64,000 nt of DNA from Streptomyces asiaticus (GTDB lineage Bacteria; Actinomycetota; Actinomycetes; Streptomycetales; Streptomycetaceae): positions 4,774,001-4,838,000 of the forward strand of contig NZ_JAGSHX010000006.1 of the NCBI RefSeq assembly GCF_018138715.1, given 5' to 3'. The notes below the pieces were generated by a model. That model had not been told where the DNA came from. It ran no database searches and was given only the letters and a program-made list of their open reading frames with translations. This document shows positions 25,776 to 32,334 of the stretch, piece by piece. Positions within the stretch are counted from its first letter, which is position 1. Every line of letters starts with the position of its first letter. The translations under genes were made by a program, and so were the position numbers.

Positions 25776-26000
25776 GCCCGAAAGCCTTGCTGGCCAGGGC
25801 AGTTGGCCGACAGAGGTACCCGGTTGAACTTCCCGTCCACCGATCGGTGGACGGCACGGCTGCTCGGGCAGCGGCCGGTCGTTCGCCGAAGCGCCCGCGA
25901 CCGCCGCCGCCATCGCGGCCATCGCGGCCATCGCGACCGTCCCGGACGCCGGACGCCGCCGGTGTCCGGAGGACCCGGCGGCGCCCAGTCGTGGCGAGGA

Positions 26001-26372
26001 TCAGGAGCAGGACTCGTAGAACTGCTTCCAACCGTCGCTGGGCATGGCCGGCGGCTCGGCCGTGGACCCGAACTCGCCGTACTTCTCCTTCAGCGCGTAG
26101 TCGAAGTCGCCCGGGCCGCTGCCCGCGTACGACAGACGCACGTCCCGGTCCAGCTGCCCGTCACCGGAGTTGTTGAGGATCGCGAGGTCCGGGTACGGGT
26201 CGTCGCCGTAGTTGACGATCCGGAGCTGCTGGACCTCGCCGTGGTCGCCGATGTCGGAGTGCCGGGACTCGGCGGAGCCGAGGTTCGACCGCTGGAGCGG
26301 GCCGGGGCGGTACTCCGCGACGCGCGCCGTCGAAGGGTCGTCCCCGCCGGCCGGCTCGACGATGACGACCAT
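26001..26372 (-). CDS. Hypothetical protein, possibly a truncated exported protein
   Basis: 123 residues (MVVIVEPAGGDDPSTARVAE to the C-terminal FYESCS). It contains VQQLRIVNYGDDPYPDLAILNNSG, resembling the ligand-exposed domain of small exported Streptomyces proteins, but no signal peptide or lipobox. No credible ribosome site precedes ATG 26372. The frame continues upstream to 26579 with coding-unlike sequence that overlaps the 3' end of the DUF4232 gene. Probably a decayed gene whose 5' part was replaced by its neighbour. Function unknown. Confidence 0.4.
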   Translation of the reverse strand: MVVIVEPAGGDDPSTARVAEYRPGPLQRSNLGSAESRHSDIGDHGEVQQLRIVNYGDDPYPDLAILNNSGDGQLDRDVRLSYAGSGPGDFDYALKEKYGEFGSTAEPPAMPSDGWKQFYESCS

Positions 26373-26421
26373 AACGTTGTTGCTGCGAGAAAACCGCGGC
26401 TCACAGCCGACCCCCCATGGG

Positions 26422-27108
26422 CTACTGGTCCGTTCCACCGAAGGGGACAGCGTCCGCCGCGGAGGTGTGCCAGTTGGTGACGATGGGCTCGTCGACGGTG
26501 ATGGTGCCGACGGGCAGGGAGACCGGGTTGGGGTCCTCATCGCCGATCCCGACGATGATGCTGTCCAGCTCCTTGCCACCGTTTTCCTTGGTGGTCTTCG
26601 GGTTCACGCCGGCGTAGGCGGTCGTTCCCCTGCCCAGCGTGATCGCGGGCCCGACGGCCTGCTCCGCGGGACCCGCCTCGGTGCCGTCCGACCCGAAGGC
26701 CACCGTGGGAAGCGCGGCGGGCAGCGTGCAGGTGATCCCCGGCTTGGCCTTCGCGATGACCAGGATGTAGCCACCGGCCTGCGACTCGTTCCTGGTGCTC
26801 CAGGAAATGTCATTGGCCCCGCACGCCTGCCCGACCTTGCCCCGCTCACCATTCCCGGTATCGGCACCGGACCCGTCCTGGCTCCCCTCGCCCTTCGCGC
26901 CGGAGGATCCGCCCGACGAGCCGGAGCCGGTGTCCTTCCCGGTGTCCGCCCCGGTCGAGGCCTTGGCGGTGGCCTCGGCGGAGGCGGACGAGTCACCGGA
27001 CCCACTGCTCGTGTCGTTCGAGTTCTGGCAAGCGGTGGCGAACATCGCGGCCGTCACCAGCAGACTCGCACCGGCGAACGTACGGATCCGGGAGCGGTTG
27101 ATAACCAT
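26422..27108 (-). CDS. DUF4232 lipoprotein
   Basis: 228 residues. Signal peptide (MVINRSRIRTFAGASLLVTA) and lipobox ATAC with lipidated Cys27; a disordered Ser/Gly/Ala/Thr linker to about residue 90; then a DUF4232 domain with QACGANDISWSTRN, ITCTLPAALPTVAFG and GRGTTAYAGVNP. Closest in architecture to the gene at 14499, including the -YAGI/YAGV- segment and C-terminal VGTITVDEPIVTNWHT. ATG 27108 is preceded by GAGGGTC. Function unknown. Confidence 0.87.
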   Translation of the reverse strand: MVINRSRIRTFAGASLLVTAAMFATACQNSNDTSSGSGDSSASAEATAKASTGADTGKDTGSGSSGGSSGAKGEGSQDGSGADTGNGERGKVGQACGANDISWSTRNESQAGGYILVIAKAKPGITCTLPAALPTVAFGSDGTEAGPAEQAVGPAITLGRGTTAYAGVNPKTTKENGGKELDSIIVGIGDEDPNPVSLPVGTITVDEPIVTNWHTSAADAVPFGGTDQ

Positions 27109-27197
27109 GGAATGACCCTCTTCGTCATCAGCGGAGTACTGCGCCCGGCGACGTTTCGCTCGGTGTGCCACCCACCCTGCCGCTGACCGCTACCGTT

Positions 27198-27217
27198 CCA
27201 TTAGCGCCCCGCTAACG
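27198..27217 (-). promoter_or_regulatory. 11-bp-phased repeat CGTTAGCGG / CGCTAATGG (DUF4232 box 3)
   Basis: On the minus strand CGTTAGCGG (27217-27209), then CGCTAATGG (27206-27198), followed by AACGGT. Same spacing and order as the box before the 14499 gene, including the downstream AACGGT. About 90 bp upstream of the lipoprotein start. Confidence 0.55.
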
Positions 27218-27276
27218 AACCGCTGACGCCCCTCCCTTGCCCGCGTGGTCGTCGGGGTGCGGCGGTGTCGTGTTCG

Positions 27277-27706
27277 TCAGGGCAGAGCGGTGGCGTTGGC
27301 GGGAGAGGCGACGCCGCCGGTGAGGTTGAGCGGCTTGACGGTCAGAAGGCTGGACCAGCGGCCGGTGGCCCGGCAGTCGGCCGTCAGAGCGGTCAGGTTC
27401 CACAGCTCACCCAACGGCAGGCCGAGCTTGGCGATCAGTTCCTGGTGCATCATGCCGCTGTCCTCGGGTGCGCTGGCGTGGAAGTCGCTCTCGGGCACCA
27501 CGGGGAGGACTTCGACGGCGAAGTGTCCGTGGCCGGCAGCGCGATGCGGTGGTCCCAGCACCAGGCGACGAAGTCCCGGGATTGGACGAACCCGGTGGCG
27601 CGCCGCTCGGCGCGGACCGCGGCTCGTGCGCCGGGTTCGGCGGTGAGGTACCAGTGGGCCCAGCCGGTGTGGACGAGCACCAGATCGCCGGGCTCGAGAC
27701 GGCAAT
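27277..27706 (-). pseudogene. Cyclase (kynurenine formamidase-like) gene remnant, frameshifted
   Basis: The C-terminal half of a PF04199-type metal-dependent cyclase is readable in two frames. HCRLEPGDLVLVHTGWAHWY and FVQSRDFVAWCWDHRIALPA (about 27706-27527) are in one frame. VEVLPVVPESDFHASAPEDS and MMHQELIAKLGLPLGELWNL, down to the stop at 27277, are in another. A frameshift lies near 27525. The N-terminal HxGTHxD metal-binding region is missing. The 5' end abuts a short GCCGC tandem repeat and a PIN-toxin remnant. Confidence 0.6.
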
Positions 27707-27745
27707 GCTGTGCCTCGAGCGCCGCGCCGCGCCGCGCCGCGCCGC

Positions 27746-28080
27746 CGTCGCCGGTGCTGCTCGCCGAACTCGACCACGCAGCCACCCGGGAACTGGGCCG
27801 CGAGGCCGCGGTGAGCGCGATCGACGACATCCGGGGCTGGACGCGCCGCGGCCGGGTATCCGTACCCGAGATCACCGAAGCGCACCTCGGCAGAGCCCAG
27901 ACCGTCCGATCCCGCTACCCGGCGCTCGACCTCGATCTCACCGACGTGGTGAACGTCGCGCTGGCGGCCGACTACGACACCGACGCGATCCTCACCCTGG
28001 ACCGCCGGGACTTCCGCGCCGTACGCCCCCTCGGCCATCACAAGGCCTTCCGCGTCCTGCCCGGCGATCTGCCCGTCTGA
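27746..28080 (+). pseudogene. 5'-truncated VapC-like PIN toxin, copy of 31258-31701
   Basis: From LLAELDHAATRELGREAAVS to the stop, the translation matches the intact toxin at 31258 almost residue for residue (e.g. YDTDAILTLDRRDFRAVRPL in both). The first about 35 residues, including the catalytic IADTS aspartate, are gone, and there is no antitoxin. The 5' junction is a GCCGC repeat at about 27715-27750. This is a dead duplicate of the cassette-2 toxin. Confidence 0.7.
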
Positions 28081-28104
28081 ACCCCGCGGCGTCGGAGGCG
28101 CCTA

Positions 28105-28190
28105 CGGCGACTGGTGGCGGCTGGCGTGGTGCCGCGTAGTGCCGCCTCGGCGACGGTGGTGTCGATCGCGTATTCGTGCCTGTGGGAGAT
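28105..28190 (-). pseudogene. Fragment of the other VapC-like toxin (matches 30058-30150)
   Basis: About 85 bp resembling the minus-strand toxin gene of cassette 1, with small indels (shared GCCTCGGCGACGGTGG, and GCGTATT.GTGCC). Only the segment around the third catalytic aspartate remains. It lies immediately right of the other toxin remnant. Confidence 0.5.
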
Positions 28191-28284
28191 CTACTCAGTC
28201 CGCCCGCGGGCCGTCGAGTCCGCGGGGCCCGATAGAGTCCCGGCCATTGCATTGCGGCTGTTGTGCACGAGGGCGAGGCGTCTG

Positions 28285-29043
28285 ATGGGACGAAAGATGT
28301 GGCTGGCGGATCCGGCCGAGCGGATCCAGTCCGGGCACACGGCGGACAAGGACAAGGGGAGCGGGCCGGAGGACGGCGCCTCGTACCGCGAGATACGGAT
28401 GTGGGAGGCCCGCCAGGCGCCCGACGGGACCGACCTCGTACGGACCGTCGCCTATCCGGAGCGGCCGCTGCCTCCGGGCGGCCTGGACGAGTACCGGAAG
28501 GCACGTAAGCAGGGCAGCCGCTCCATCGTCCTGTGGGCCGACCCCCACCGGGAGCGGAAGCTGGCGACGGTGGTCACCAGGACGGCGTCCAAGGGCCGCC
28601 CGGCGACTTACGACGTGGTGGACGAGTCCGGGGCGCCGCTCGGCTCGATCGTCCGTGAACCGGCCGCGAGGGGCGGGCGGATCAGGACCCGCTGGACCGT
28701 ACAGCAGACCGGCCGCCCAGCCGCCGTGGGCCACAAGGGGCACCCCTTCTGGTGGGTCGTGTGGTGGCTGATCTGGCCCGTCCAGCTGGCCCTCGCCTTC
28801 CTGAGCATCTTGGGGGGCGGCGCCGCGGCACGGACACCGCGGCACACGAAGTGGCGGATCGACGGCGAGACCGTCCTGGACTGGCACGACGGCGGCTACG
28901 AGTTCCAGCTGTCCCTCCTCGCGGACTGGTGGGACGAGCGGCTGGTCGCCGCCCTGGTCGCGCTGGAGGAGAGCCACGAGAGCCGGCTGGGCGACGCGTG
29001 GGACAACACCTCGCACGAGGAGTTTCATTTGGGTCGGCGATGA
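28285..29043 (+). CDS. Hypothetical protein with one central hydrophobic segment
   Basis: 252 residues from ATG 28285 (MGRKMWLADPAERIQSGHTA), with GAGG upstream. The first 150 residues are charged and soluble (IVLWADPHRERKLATVVTRT, VVDESGAPLGSIVREPAARG). A Trp-rich hydrophobic stretch follows at about 153-177 (FWWVVWWLIWPVQLALAFLS), then a basic turn and a C-terminal soluble part (WDERLVAALVALEESHESRL). Looks like an LURP/scramblase-like or DUF-type membrane-associated protein, but I do not recognise the family. The 3' end is duplicated in tandem (24 bp, 29021-29068), the first copy containing the stop codon. Confidence 0.55.
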   Translation: MGRKMWLADPAERIQSGHTADKDKGSGPEDGASYREIRMWEARQAPDGTDLVRTVAYPERPLPPGGLDEYRKARKQGSRSIVLWADPHRERKLATVVTRTASKGRPATYDVVDESGAPLGSIVREPAARGGRIRTRWTVQQTGRPAAVGHKGHPFWWVVWWLIWPVQLALAFLSILGGGAAARTPRHTKWRIDGETVLDWHDGGYEFQLSLLADWWDERLVAALVALEESHESRLGDAWDNTSHEEFHLGRR

Positions 29044-29068
29044 CAGTTTCGTTCGGGTCGGCGATCGG

Positions 29069-29589
29069 ACCAGAGGAAGATGCCGGCGCCGTCCCGCACC
29101 GGCGGCACGCGCCGCGGCGATTCCCGTACGGCCTCGGGCGCCACGTGCTCGGCGGCTCCGTGCTCCACCCCTCCAAGCCACGCCAGCCGGCCGCAAGCGA
29201 AACCGCCAAGGCCGATGCCGGCGGGAACTGACCCGACAATGGGTCGGCATAATCTGCATAATCCAGCAGCGCATTCAGTACCGAGCAGAAGCCGCGCTGA
29301 CTCGTGGAGACGTAGACGTGGTCATCCACTCCATGAAGGACCTTCCTACCGCGAATCCACTCGGCCACCCTGCTACTACCTCCGCCTCCATAACGGTCAT
29401 GCTTATAGACCGAGGGTCTCGGCAAGTGATCTGCTCGGGGCGGGGCAGTTGAGGTCGGCGGAGTGGGCTTGGGCGGTGACCTGTCCGCTTTGGGGTCGGG
29501 CATGGCCCAAGGCCGTACGCTGCTTGGCGACCTGGGCAGGCTTTGGACCTGCCTGCTTTGTGCGCGAGCGGCCCCCTGGCCTTGCCCGA
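29069..29589. other. Accessory-region stretch without a confident gene
   Basis: About 520 bp of lower coding quality. On the minus strand at 29235-29405, a readable piece (SSRVAEWIRGRKVLHGVDDH, then YVSTSQRGFCSVLNALLDYA) looks like a fragment of a lost gene; family not recognised. The rest shows no start, ribosome site or repeat that I can support. Confidence 0.4.
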
Positions 29590-29743
29590 TGCGAGTCTTG
29601 GCCAAGGAGAGGTCCACGTCGTCACTGACTCGGTTGACGATGTGGTGGGCCTGGACGGCGTAGCCGCCCGCGAGGGCGTATCCGTAGTCCTTGGCGAGCG
29701 CGTCCAGGCCGATGCGGATCAGTTGGCGGTGCAGCTCGTCCAC
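29590..29743 (-). pseudogene. AbiEii-type nucleotidyltransferase toxin remnant (N-terminus)
   Basis: GTG 29743 starts VDELHRQLIRIGLDALAKDY, then GYALAGGYAVQAHHIVNRVS and DDVDLSLA. This is the N-terminal GG..(A)xxxH....S.DxD nucleotidyltransferase motif of the AbiEii/AbiGii toxin family. The frame then runs into non-homologous sequence, so about 80 percent of the protein is missing. The partner antitoxin is absent. It lies directly left of the first tRNA-Gly repeat. Confidence 0.6.
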
Positions 29744-29787
29744 TAGGCGGCCGCTGTCGTGGCGCCCGGTTCGCGGAGCTCGGGGAA

Positions 29788-29827
29788 GCGGGTGACGGGA
29801 ATCGAACCCGCGCTCTGAGCTTGGGAA
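29788..29827. repeat. tRNA-Gly 3'-end direct repeat A (att-like)
   Basis: 40 bp identical to 32927-32966, the T-arm, variable region and anticodon 3' side of the intact tRNA-Gly(CCC). It starts GCGGGTGACGGG and ends GAGCTTGGGAA. Beyond that it diverges into TCACGGGGTGATC instead of the rest of the tRNA. This is a displaced tRNA end as left by site-specific integration. Confidence 0.85.
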
Positions 29828-29935
29828 TCACGGGGTGATCGACACTGGTCATGCCGCTGACCAGCATGAACGAGTGCTGGCTGCGGGCTGGTGTGCCCGC
29901 CGCAGCACCCGTCATTGACCGCTGTCACCGCTCTA

Positions 29936-29955
29936 TCTGGTGCGGATCTGGTGCG
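29936..29955. repeat. Arm-type-like repeats TCTGGTGCG x2 (cassette 1)
   Basis: TCTGGTGCG at 29936-29944 and 29947-29955. The same pair at the same phase occurs at 32044-32063, at an equivalent distance from repeat C. Tyrosine integrase arm sites have this form. Confidence 0.55.
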
Positions 29956-29995
29956 TCGTCCTCCACGCATCTGTCTGTCCTGAGGGGCCCGCGCC

Positions 29996-30397
29996 TCATA
30001 GGGCGATCAGTCGCACGCGGTCATTGCAGAGCTTGGCCATGTCGTCGGTGTCGGAGGTGAGTATGGCGACTGGGGACGGCTGGCGTAGTGCTGCCTCGGC
30101 GACGGTGGCGTCGAGCGCGTATTTGTGCCCGTGCAGTCCTGCTGATTTGAGTAGTTCGGCGGCAGCCTTAGCGGCCTGTTCGGTGACGGGTTCGACCTTG
30201 ACGCGGGAGAGGGCCCAGTTCAGGTGTGGGAGGTTCACTCGCGAGTGGCTGACTTCGACGATGGTGTTGGCGCTGATGACGAGATCGGCTCCCATCCCGT
30301 GGAACACCTGGAACATCGCGAGAACTTTGCGGTCCTGGGCAACCCAGGCGGACAGTCCCTGGGAGTCCAGGACGACGGTCTCAAGATGTGTGCTCAC
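29996..30397 (-). CDS. VapC-like PIN-domain toxin (cassette 1)
   Basis: 133-residue PIN ribonuclease, starting GTG 30397. The four acidic active-site positions are present: Asp11 (VVLDSQGLS), Glu48 (ISANTIVEVSH), Asp96 (HKYALDATVAEAAL) and Asp116/119 (ILTSDTDDM). Such toxins cleave tRNA or rRNA and are neutralised by the antitoxin made just before. The start overlaps the antitoxin stop as GTGA (30394-30397). The long in-frame reading beyond 30397 crosses a tRNA fragment and is spurious. Confidence 0.82.
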   Translation of the reverse strand: MSTHLETVVLDSQGLSAWVAQDRKVLAMFQVFHGMGADLVISANTIVEVSHSRVNLPHLNWALSRVKVEPVTEQAAKAAAELLKSAGLHGHKYALDATVAEAALRQPSPVAILTSDTDDMAKLCNDRVRLIAL

Positions 30398-30642
30398 GCG
30401 GCGTCCGTGCGGCCGGCACGGTCGGCGGCGCCGAAGATCTTGGCGCGGGCTTCGGTGAGCTCTTCGTCTGTGAAGGCACCTTGTTCCTCCTGATGGCGCC
30501 GCAGATCGTCGCCGAGGAGTTGGTGGCGGATCTGGCGGGCCACCGCTTCCGCCACGTAGCCGGACACGTTGTCCGTGAGCTTCCTCAGCTCGGCGACCTG
30601 CTCGGTGGGCAGGGTGACGGTGATGCGTGTTGTGGCGGACAT
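30394..30642 (-). CDS. RHH antitoxin for the cassette-1 PIN toxin
   Basis: 82 residues: MSATTRITVTLPTEQVAELRKL begins with the beta strand and helix of a ribbon-helix-helix domain (about 5-45, including ITVTLPTEQ and VSGYVAEAVARQIRHQLL). A charged C-terminal tail (EEQGAFTDEELTEARAKIFG) would bind the toxin. ATG 30642 lies six bases after a TATGCT -10 box (30654-30649), so the mRNA may be leaderless. A GCATACT-CC-AGTATGC palindrome lies over that promoter, consistent with autoregulation. Confidence 0.78.
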   Translation of the reverse strand: MSATTRITVTLPTEQVAELRKLTDNVSGYVAEAVARQIRHQLLGDDLRRHQEEQGAFTDEELTEARAKIFGAADRAGRTDAA

Positions 30643-30649
30643 GAGTCGA

Positions 30650-30665
30650 GCATACTCCAGTATGC
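30650..30665. promoter_or_regulatory. Palindromic operator over the cassette-1 antitoxin promoter
   Basis: GCATACT / AGTATGC arms around CC, perfect 7-bp arms. It overlaps the -10 TATGCT and ends 8 bp from the antitoxin ATG, the place where RHH antitoxins bind. Confidence 0.65.
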
Positions 30666-30749
30666 GTTTGATCGAAGTCCGGCTGCGAACGGCTGTCCCC
30701 GTGAAAACCAAACAAGGACCAGGTCGCTGACCTGTGCCTTCGTCGTGGA

Positions 30750-30789
30750 GCGGGTGACGGGAATCGAACCCGCGCTCTGAGCTTGGGAA
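30750..30789. repeat. tRNA-Gly 3'-end direct repeat B (att-like)
   Basis: Same 40 bp as repeats A, C and the tRNA gene. Left flank (AAACAAGG ... GCCTTCGTCGTGGA, including a degenerate hairpin) matches the left flank of repeat C, so the repeat really includes the region downstream of the tRNA. Right flank TCACAGAGTGAT keeps the TCAC-N3-GTGA inverted repeat. Confidence 0.85.
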
Positions 30790-31000
30790 TCACAGAGTGA
30801 TGGGCGCGGAACCGCCTCTCACCTGCTGGAACGGGTGCAGTGCCGAGTCCCGTCGGGCTGGCCTCACACCGTGATTGACCCTGGTTCGCCGGTCCAGCGG
30901 GCACACATCGGGCACGGCCGAGACGGAGCGACCAGCGTGTTACGCCGAGGGGATCGAACGCTGGCATACACCAATTTGGTACATGTGTTACTCTAGGTAC

Positions 31001-31261
31001 ATGTCCATGAAGCGCACCAATGTCTATGCCGACCCGGAAGACCTCGCCATCATCAAGGAGGCCGCCAAGCGTCGCGGTATCAGTGAGGCCGAGATCATCC
31101 GGCAGGGCATCCATCTTGCCGCCATGGCCAATCGCGTGTGGGACGAGCCGTTGTTCTCCCGCACTTTCCCCGGCCCTGGGCGCACTCTTACCAAGGGCGA
31201 GGTGCGTGATGTCGTTGCTGACGCTGCCCAGCGCGAAACCGGTTCAGGAACTGCTGCGTGA
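31001..31261 (+). CDS. RHH antitoxin for the cassette-2 PIN toxin
   Basis: 86 residues, MSMKRTNVYADPEDLAIIKE followed by AAKRRGISEAEIIRQGIHLA: a CopG/VapB-like ribbon-helix-helix (about 1-45), then a toxin-binding tail (FPGPGRTLTKGEVRDVVADA). ATG 31001 lies six bases after TACTCT (30989-30994), so a leaderless transcript is likely; ATG 31007 is the alternative. GGTACATGT occurs at 30978 and 30997, flanking the -10, a possible operator. The stop overlaps the toxin start. Confidence 0.8.
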   Translation: MSMKRTNVYADPEDLAIIKEAAKRRGISEAEIIRQGIHLAAMANRVWDEPLFSRTFPGPGRTLTKGEVRDVVADAAQRETGSGTAA

Positions 31262-31701
31262 TCGTCGTCATCGCTGACACCTCCGGCCTGTTGGCAGCGC
31301 TCGATTCCACGCACCCGGAGCATGCCGCGGCGCAGGAGGCCATCATGGCTGCCGGGCTGCTCGTCATGTCGCCATTGCTGCTTGCTGAGCTCGACCACGT
31401 AGCCACCCGCGAACTGGGCCGCGAGGCCGTGGTGAGCGCGATCGACGACATCCGGGGCTGGATGCGCCGCGGCCGGGTATCCGTACCGGAGATTACTGAG
31501 GGCCACCTCGGCATCGCCCAGACCGTACGATCCCGCTACCTGGCGCTCGACCTGGATCTCACCGACGTGGTGAACGTCGCCCTGGCGGCCGACTACGACA
31601 CCGACGCGATCCTCACCCTGGATCGCCGAGACTTCCGCGCTGTACGCCCCCTCGGCCATCACAAGGCCTTCCGCGTCCTGCCTGACGATCTACCCCTCTG
31701 A
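31258..31701 (+). CDS. VapC-like PIN-domain toxin (cassette 2)
   Basis: 147 residues starting GTG 31258, which overlaps the antitoxin TGA as GTGA. PIN active-site acids: Asp7 (VVIADTSGLL), Glu44 (LLLAELDH), Asp103 (DLTDVVNVALA) and Asp122/125 (ILTLDRRDF). This is the intact version of the remnant at 27746-28080. Unrelated in detail to the cassette-1 toxin, so the two cassettes carry different VapC types. Confidence 0.85.
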   Translation: MIVVIADTSGLLAALDSTHPEHAAAQEAIMAAGLLVMSPLLLAELDHVATRELGREAVVSAIDDIRGWMRRGRVSVPEITEGHLGIAQTVRSRYLALDLDLTDVVNVALAADYDTDAILTLDRRDFRAVRPLGHHKAFRVLPDDLPL

Positions 31702-31895
31702 AGCCCCACACGCGCTGCGGAGGGCCTCGAAGGGCAGTCCGCCCTCTCCCGTGCGGAGTTGTCGAGCCGTGCAGGGTCGGTGTGTCCACTCGGTTGGAGA
31801 GGCGAGGCCTTCTGGCGCGGATCTGGTGTAAGACGCTTAGCGCGGTCTAGACAACAAACAAGGCCCGGGTCTGTGACCTGGGCCTTCGTCGTGGA

Positions 31896-31935
31896 GCGGG
31901 TGACGGGAATCGAACCCGCGCTCTGAGCTTGGGAA
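31896..31935. repeat. tRNA-Gly 3'-end direct repeat C (att-like)
   Basis: Same 40 bp. Right flank TCACGTGGTGATCAC, then GCTGACCAGCA, CATTGACCGCTGT and TATCTGGTGCG, all shared with the right flank of repeat A at matching distances. So cassettes 1 and 3 carry the same type of left end. Confidence 0.85.
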
Positions 31936-32070
31936 TCACGTGGTGATCACGGCTGAGTTACCTGCTGACCAGCACAAACGAGGGCTGACGGCAAGCCGCC
32001 GACCTTTCGCAGTTCCCGGCATTGACCGCTGTTGACTGCCGTATCTGGTGCGCTTCTGGTGCGGGGGACG

Positions 32071-32334
32071 CTAGCCGAGCCATGTGATGCGGGTGATCAC
32101 AACAAGTTCGAGCCGTTCCAGGGCCATGAACATGAAGAAGCCCCGCCCTCCGAAAATGTCCTGTGTCCGCAGACCTCCGCCGTGCGGGTTTCCGCGTCCG
32201 ACGTCGACGGCGTCGCTGCCCAGGACCGTCAGCTGCTCAGCCAAGCGCTCTACCTCGGCCACGACTTCGTGCGGCAGGCCGCCTACGACATGCTCGGCAT
32301 CGGGGTCGTAGTCCCAGGTCCAGTTATCGCTCAC
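32071..32334 (-). CDS. Small RelE/ParE-like partner of DUF6247 protein
   Basis: 87 residues from GTG 32334 (VSDNWTWDYDPDAEHVVGGL). It has the layout of a RelE/ParE-type toxin: an N-terminal strand, two helices (LPHEVVAEVERLAEQLTVLG), then strands (GGGLRTQDIFGGRGFFMFMA, LERLELVVITRITWLG). Classical catalytic residues cannot be assigned with confidence. Its start overlaps the DUF6247 stop as GTGA, as in the two VapBC modules. Toxin role is inferred from size, coupling and context; it could be a regulator instead. Confidence 0.55.
   Translation of the reverse strand: MSDNWTWDYDPDAEHVVGGLPHEVVAEVERLAEQLTVLGSDAVDVGRGNPHGGGLRTQDIFGGRGFFMFMALERLELVVITRITWLG

Larger units (their letters stand above)
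29828..30789. mobile_element. att-flanked mini-cassette 1 (962 bp; VapBC-like)
   Basis: Segment between repeats A and B. Left end: TCAC-GGG-GTGA inverted repeat next to the core, then 9-bp TCTGGTGCG at 29936 and 29947 (11-bp phase). Right end: an imperfect hairpin (30714-30740) and repeat B. The only cargo is one antitoxin/toxin pair on the minus strand. No integrase. Proposed to have entered, or been pared down, at the tRNA-Gly gene. Confidence 0.6.
30790..31935. mobile_element. att-flanked mini-cassette 2 (1146 bp; VapBC-like)
   Basis: Segment between repeats B and C. Cargo: one antitoxin/toxin pair on the plus strand. Near its right end TCTGGCGCG (31810) and TCTGGTGTA (31821) repeat with 11-bp phase, like arm sites; a hairpin (31860-31886) and repeat C follow. 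No integrase, excisionase or transfer gene fits in the space. Confidence 0.6.

Noticed and set aside
27265..28080. 271-codon ORF as an intact toxin fusion
   Set aside because: The first 160 codons are antisense to the cyclase remnant, and the PIN part lacks its first catalytic aspartate.
30388..30780. ORFs ending in ERVTGIEPAL (30388-30780, 32712-32957)
   Set aside because: The C-terminal residues are translation of tRNA-Gly 3'-end sequence; codon bias is poor and they oppose real genes.
29996..31114. 372-codon minus-strand frame through the cassettes
   Set aside because: It runs through tRNA repeat B and the antitoxin region; only the last 134 codons are the real toxin.
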